DNA of 48,185 nucleotides, taken from positions 1 through 48,185 of the forward strand of contig CAIZNI010000064.1 in NCBI GenBank assembly GCA_903934295.1, given 5' to 3'. Position 1 is the first letter of the stretch. Each line of letters opens with the position of its first letter. The stretch comes from an uncultured beta proteobacterium. Lineage in GTDB: Bacteria > Pseudomonadota > Gammaproteobacteria > Burkholderiales > Burkholderiaceae_E. This document shows positions 44,960 through 48,185 of the stretch, one piece after another. A program made the position numbers and the translations under genes. The notes beneath the pieces are model-generated. The model did not search any database. It saw only the letters and a list, made by a program, of their open reading frames with translations, and was not told the origin of the DNA.

Positions 44960-47026
44960 ATGCCGCCCTTTCATCGGTTCAATCGGTTGCGCCGCCGGAT
45001 CCTCGGCCTGGTGCTGACGGCATTGGCGATGCTGTGCGTGCCCGGCACGCAGTCGCTGCCGATCCTGGCGACCCTGGATGCATCGATTCATGATTCCCGC
45101 ACGCGGCTGAGCGCCGCGCAGCCCGATGACCGGGTGCTGATCGTCGACATCGACGAGGCCAGCATGGCGCGCATCGGTCGCTGGCCCTGGGATCGCAGCC
45201 GGGTCGGCGAGCTGGCCGCCGCGCTGGTCGACAAGGGCGGTGCCCGGGTGGTGGGCATCGACATGGTGTTCGCCGAGCCGCAGCGCGAGGCCGGCGAGGA
45301 TGCCGCGTTCGCGCGTCTGCTGTCGGGCCGCCCGATCGTGCTGGGCTACTACTTCACCCGCGCCGCCGACGCGCGCAGCGGTGTCGTGGCGGCTGGCGGC
45401 CCGCTCGAGCGAACCACCGGGACGCTGCCTGCACCGGTGCTGCGGGCGCAGGCGCTGACCGGCCTCGACCTCGGGGTGACTGCCTGGAGCGGCTTCGGTG
45501 CCAACCTCGCCCTGCTGCAGGCGCGGGCGGCCGGCGCCGGTTTCATCAACCCGCTGCTGGATCCGGATGCCACCGTTCGTGCGCTGCCGCTGCTGGCCGA
45601 GTTCCGGGGCGAACTCTACGAGTCGTTCGCGGTGGCGGTGCTGCGCCAGTGGCTGGGTTCGGCGAGCCTGCGGCTGGACGCCGACCACCTGAGCCTGCAG
45701 GGCGCGCGTGGCAGCCTCGCGCTGCCATTGTCCGATTCGCTGACCGCGCTGGTGCCCTACGCTGGCCGGGTGGCCGATGAGCGCGGCCCGGCTCGCCGTT
45801 TCACCTACCTTTCGGCCGCCGATGTCCTGCAGGGGCGGGTCGACTGGAGCCGGTTCAAGGATCGGGTCGTCCTGCTGGGCACCTCGGCGCCCGGACTGGC
45901 CGATCTCCGGGCGACCCCGATCCACCTCGCCTTGCCGGGAGTGGAAATCCACGCGACGCTGATCGCCGCTGCGCTGGCCTCGATCACCGCGCCGGCCGAT
46001 GCGACGCCGCTGCTGCGCAGCCGGTCGGCGGTGTCGGTCGGTCTGGGCGTGGTCGCCGCACTGGTGGCGGGCAGCCTGCTGGCGATCGGCCTGCCGGCGG
46101 CCGGCGCCCTGGGCGCGCTGGCGCTGAGCGTGGTCGTCGCGCTGTCGGTGTGGGGCTTTGCCGGGATTGCCTGGGCCAACGGCGGGGTGGTGATGCCGGT
46201 GGCGGCGGCGCTGGTGCTGGTGGTGGTCCTGCTGATGCTCAATCTGGTGGTCGGCTATGTGGTTGAAGGCCGCGCGCGGCGCTCGGTCGCCGCGCTGTTC
46301 GGCGAGTACCTGTCACCGGCGCTGGTCGAGCGGATGGTGCGCGACCCGGCCAGTTTCGCCCTGGGGCGCAGCGAGAGTCGCGAACTCACCATTTTGTTCG
46401 TGGACATCCGGGGATTCACCCGGATCGCCGAGAGCATGCCGCCGGAGCACCTTCGCGAGTACATCGATGCCTTCCTGTCGGCGATGACCGATGTGGTGCA
46501 CCGCTATGGCGGCACGGTCGACAAGTACATCGGCGATGCGGTGATGGCCTTCTGGGGCGCCCCGCTCGAGGATCCGCAGCATGCCGACCATGCGGTCGCC
46601 GCCGCGCTGGCGATGCTCGAGGCCGTTTCGCGCCTGAATCGTGGCCTGGAGGCCAACCGCATGCCGATGATGCGGGTGGGCATCGGCGTGAACACCGGGC
46701 ACGTCCAGGTCGGTGACATGGGGTCGCGCAGTCGCCGTACCTACACGGCGATCGGCGATGCGGTCAATCTGGCCGCCCGTTTCGAGGCGTTGACCAAGCA
46801 TTACGACTGTTCGATCATCGTGGGCGAGCCAACGGTGGCGAGCGCCGTCGGTCACCGCTTCGTTGCCTTGGGTCGCACCCGCATCGAGGGGCGGGCCGAG
46901 CCGGTGCTGGTCTATGCACCGGCCTCGCTGTCGTCCGCAGACACCCCGGCGGGCAGCGGTCGTGCTGCCTCCTTGCCAACCCAGACCGAGGATCGGGCTC
47001 ATGCAGGTTCGGGTATTGGGGTGTAG
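44960..47026 (+). CDS. CHASE2-domain class III adenylate cyclase
   Basis: 688 residues. A membrane segment near 12-32 leads into a periplasmic CHASE2 sensor (about 35-345: VLIVDIDEASMARIGRWPWDR, VVGIDMVFAEP, DRVVLLGTSAPGLADLRATP). Three membrane segments (about 350-440) follow. The cytoplasmic cyclase domain (about 475-660) has both metal aspartates (D482 in FVDIRGFT and D526 in YIGDAVMAF), K522 for adenine recognition, and the transition-state pair N603 and R607 in GDAVNLAAR. It should be catalytically active and form cAMP. It overlaps the phosphodiesterase gene by 26 nt. Confidence 0.93.
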   Translation: MPPFHRFNRLRRRILGLVLTALAMLCVPGTQSLPILATLDASIHDSRTRLSAAQPDDRVLIVDIDEASMARIGRWPWDRSRVGELAAALVDKGGARVVGIDMVFAEPQREAGEDAAFARLLSGRPIVLGYYFTRAADARSGVVAAGGPLERTTGTLPAPVLRAQALTGLDLGVTAWSGFGANLALLQARAAGAGFINPLLDPDATVRALPLLAEFRGELYESFAVAVLRQWLGSASLRLDADHLSLQGARGSLALPLSDSLTALVPYAGRVADERGPARRFTYLSAADVLQGRVDWSRFKDRVVLLGTSAPGLADLRATPIHLALPGVEIHATLIAAALASITAPADATPLLRSRSAVSVGLGVVAALVAGSLLAIGLPAAGALGALALSVVVALSVWGFAGIAWANGGVVMPVAAALVLVVVLLMLNLVVGYVVEGRARRSVAALFGEYLSPALVERMVRDPASFALGRSESRELTILFVDIRGFTRIAESMPPEHLREYIDAFLSAMTDVVHRYGGTVDKYIGDAVMAFWGAPLEDPQHADHAVAAALAMLEAVSRLNRGLEANRMPMMRVGIGVNTGHVQVGDMGSRSRRTYTAIGDAVNLAARFEALTKHYDCSIIVGEPTVASAVGHRFVALGRTRIEGRAEPVLVYAPASLSSADTPAGSGRAASLPTQTEDRAHAGSGIGV

Positions 47027-47765
47027 CGGCGGGATCGGCGCGAAGGCGCGAACCACGTCGTTTCTGGTCGATCAGGACATCCTGCTGGATGCGGGTACCG
47101 GCGTCGAGGACCTGGACATCGCGGAACTCGCGGCGATCGACCATGTCTTTCTCACCCACTCGCACCTCGATCACATCGCCGCCTTGCCACTGATGATCGA
47201 CTCGGTGGGCGGACTGCGGGCCCGACCGCTGGTGGTGCATGCCCTGCCCGAGACGATCGCCGCGCTGAAGACGCACATCTTCAACTGGGTGATCTGGCCC
47301 GACTTCACCGAGATTCCGCACTACGAGCGGCCATGGATGGTGTTCGAGCCGTTCGCGGTCGGCGCCATCCTCGAGATCGACCGCCGCTGGATTCGCAGCC
47401 TGCCGGCCTCGCACACCGTGCCGGCGGTCGGGTTTCATGTCTTCAACGAACGCGCCAGCCTGGTGTTCTCGGGGGACACCGGCCCCAATGACGAGTTCTG
47501 GCGCGTGGTCAACAGCATCGAGAACCTGCGCTATCTGATCATCGAGACCGCGTTCCCGAACCGCGACGAGGATCTGGCGCTCACTTCCCGTCATCTGTAT
47601 CCGATCCAGCTCGGGCGCGAGCTCGAGAAATTCGAGCGGCAGGCGGAGTTGCTCATCACGCACCTCAAACCCTCGGACCGGGCCCAGATCGAACGCGAGC
47701 TGCAGGCTTGGGCGGGGCGGTTCTCGCCGCGGATGCTGGAGCGCGGCGATGTGTTCCAGCTCTGA
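47001..47765 (+). CDS. Metallo-beta-lactamase-fold cyclic-nucleotide phosphodiesterase (class II type)
   Basis: 254 residues from the ATG at 47001, inside the end of the cyclase gene. The first zinc motif THSHLDH lies at 52-58; later ligands are in FSGDTGPNDEFW and LLITHLKPSD. The N terminus MQVRVLGCSGGIG..TTSFLVD and the motif order fit class II cAMP phosphodiesterases (PF02112) and related MBL-fold hydrolases. The 26-nt overlap with an adenylate cyclase gene makes cAMP breakdown the most likely role. No signal peptide is seen. Confidence 0.85.
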   Translation: MQVRVLGCSGGIGAKARTTSFLVDQDILLDAGTGVEDLDIAELAAIDHVFLTHSHLDHIAALPLMIDSVGGLRARPLVVHALPETIAALKTHIFNWVIWPDFTEIPHYERPWMVFEPFAVGAILEIDRRWIRSLPASHTVPAVGFHVFNERASLVFSGDTGPNDEFWRVVNSIENLRYLIIETAFPNRDEDLALTSRHLYPIQLGRELEKFERQAELLITHLKPSDRAQIERELQAWAGRFSPRMLERGDVFQL

Positions 47766-47968
47766 GCCCGCGTGCAGGCCTGGTCTGGCGTTGGTCAGCG
47801 CCTGCGCCATGGGTCGGTCGAAACTGACGCAATTGGGCAGTCCGTCTGACGAATCAGGGCACTCTTTTCGGTCGGGCGCCGGACGCGCCAACCGAGCCGG
47901 CCGATCGAGCGCCTGGTATTGCTCGCTCGCCCGCCGCTCGTCCACCGATCCCTGCCGCTGGTGATCGC

Positions 47969-47984
47969 TGGCACGGGCAGTGCA
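47969..47984 (+). promoter_or_regulatory. Sigma-54 (RpoN) promoter of the type IV pilin gene
   Basis: TGGCACG-N4-GTGCA matches the consensus TGGCACG-N4-TTGCW with one mismatch, with the essential GG (47970-47971) and GC (47982-47983) 10 nt apart. The start would be near 47996, about 50 nt before the pilin ATG. Sigma-54 with PilS-PilR drives pilA in many proteobacteria. The rest of 47766-47968 has no gene; a repeated TGACG (47827-47831, 47849-47853) could be activator contacts but is not convincing. Confidence 0.85.
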
Positions 47985-48046
47985 TGGAAAGCGCTGTCAG
48001 AAATGCAATTGACCAGCCTTTTATCCATTCATAGACGGAGTGCCCC

Positions 48047-48185
48047 ATGCTGAAGAAAGTTCAAAAAGGTTTCACCCTGATCGAGCTGATGATCGTTGTC
48101 GCGATCGTCGGCATTCTGGCCGCCGTGGCGATCCCGGCCTATCAGGACTACACGGTTCGCGCGCGGGTCACCGAGGGTCTGGGTC
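48047..48185 (+). CDS. pilA: Type IV pilin major subunit, N-terminal part (cut by window edge)
   Basis: The first 46 residues are present. A short leader ends in Gly and is followed by the class III signal [18 protein letters not shown] with the invariant Glu5, then [20 protein letters not shown]. The prepilin peptidase PilD cleaves after the glycine and methylates the Phe. A GGAG Shine-Dalgarno precedes the ATG and a sigma-54 promoter lies about 60 nt upstream. The globular C-terminal part lies outside the window, so it could also be a pilin paralogue. Confidence 0.93.
   Translation, partial: MLKKVQKGFTLIELMIVVAIVGILAAVAIPAYQDYTVRARVTEGLG

Noticed and set aside
1-48185. CRISPR arrays, insertion sequences, integrases, tRNA or rRNA genes, phage or toxin-antitoxin genes
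   Set aside because: None is recognisable; no direct-repeat arrays, transposase motifs or tRNA-like cloverleaves were found by reading, although a tRNA or covariance scan was not possible.

Overview
The window is about 48 kb of high-GC, densely coded chromosome from a Gram-negative bacterium. It is most likely a betaproteobacterium of the order Burkholderiales. The reasons are a porin of the Burkholderiales general-porin type, ubiquinone synthesis (coq7), the block erpA / anmK-M23 peptidase / tyrS, the block glyA-nrdR-rib genes-nusB-thiL-pgpA-cinA, and recA-recX-sucCD-terC leading to a type IV pilin. I see no insertion sequence, prophage, CRISPR array, tRNA or rRNA. Genus is not decidable from the sequence alone.

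Layout. (1) 1-6.5 kb: two tandem DUF3047 lipoproteins face a three-gene minus-strand operon made of a PhnD-like periplasmic binding protein, a membrane hybrid histidine kinase and a soluble REC-kinase-REC protein. (2) 6.7-14.8 kb: a minus-strand peptide ABC transporter operon (DppA, B, C, D and F equivalents) with two M20 amidohydrolases built in. (3) 15.0-20.95 kb: a DUF2265 aminopeptidase lipoprotein, a Cys/Met-metabolism PLP enzyme, a PilZ c-di-GMP effector, a major porin, coq7 and an OsmC protein. (4) 21.1-22.3 kb: an unannotated small-RNA candidate with anti-Shine-Dalgarno motifs, then rplM-rpsI. (5) 22.5-28.6 kb: erpA, anmK, an M23 peptidase, tyrS, dtd, a PEBP-family protein and a histidine phosphatase. 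(6) 28.6-38.4 kb: a ZTP (pfl) riboswitch upstream of glyA, then nrdR, a counter-oriented TPP enzyme, and ribD-ribE-ribBX-ribH-nusB-thiL-pgpA-cinA. (7) 38.5-43.4 kb: LexA-type recA promoter, recA-recX, sucC-sucD, terC. (8) 43.5-48.2 kb: a signalling operon (PP2C phosphatase, FHA protein, CHASE2 adenylate cyclase, metallo-beta-lactamase-fold cyclic-nucleotide phosphodiesterase), then a sigma-54 promoter and the start of a type IV pilin gene cut by the window edge.

How the parts work together. Most of the window is housekeeping: riboflavin synthesis, one-carbon metabolism, the TCA cycle, translation and recombination. The accessory signal lies in four places. The PhnD-kinase operon looks like a ligand-sensing phosphorelay with no DNA-binding output of its own. 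The transporter operon couples import of peptides or N-acyl amino acids to their hydrolysis. The 43.5-47.8 kb operon pairs synthesis and breakdown of cAMP with Ser/Thr-phosphorylation readers and erasers, next to pilA. The RNA level holds a ZTP riboswitch, a putative anti-SD sRNA, structured leaders for the porin and sucC, and several genes whose -10 box is so close to the ATG that the mRNA would be leaderless.
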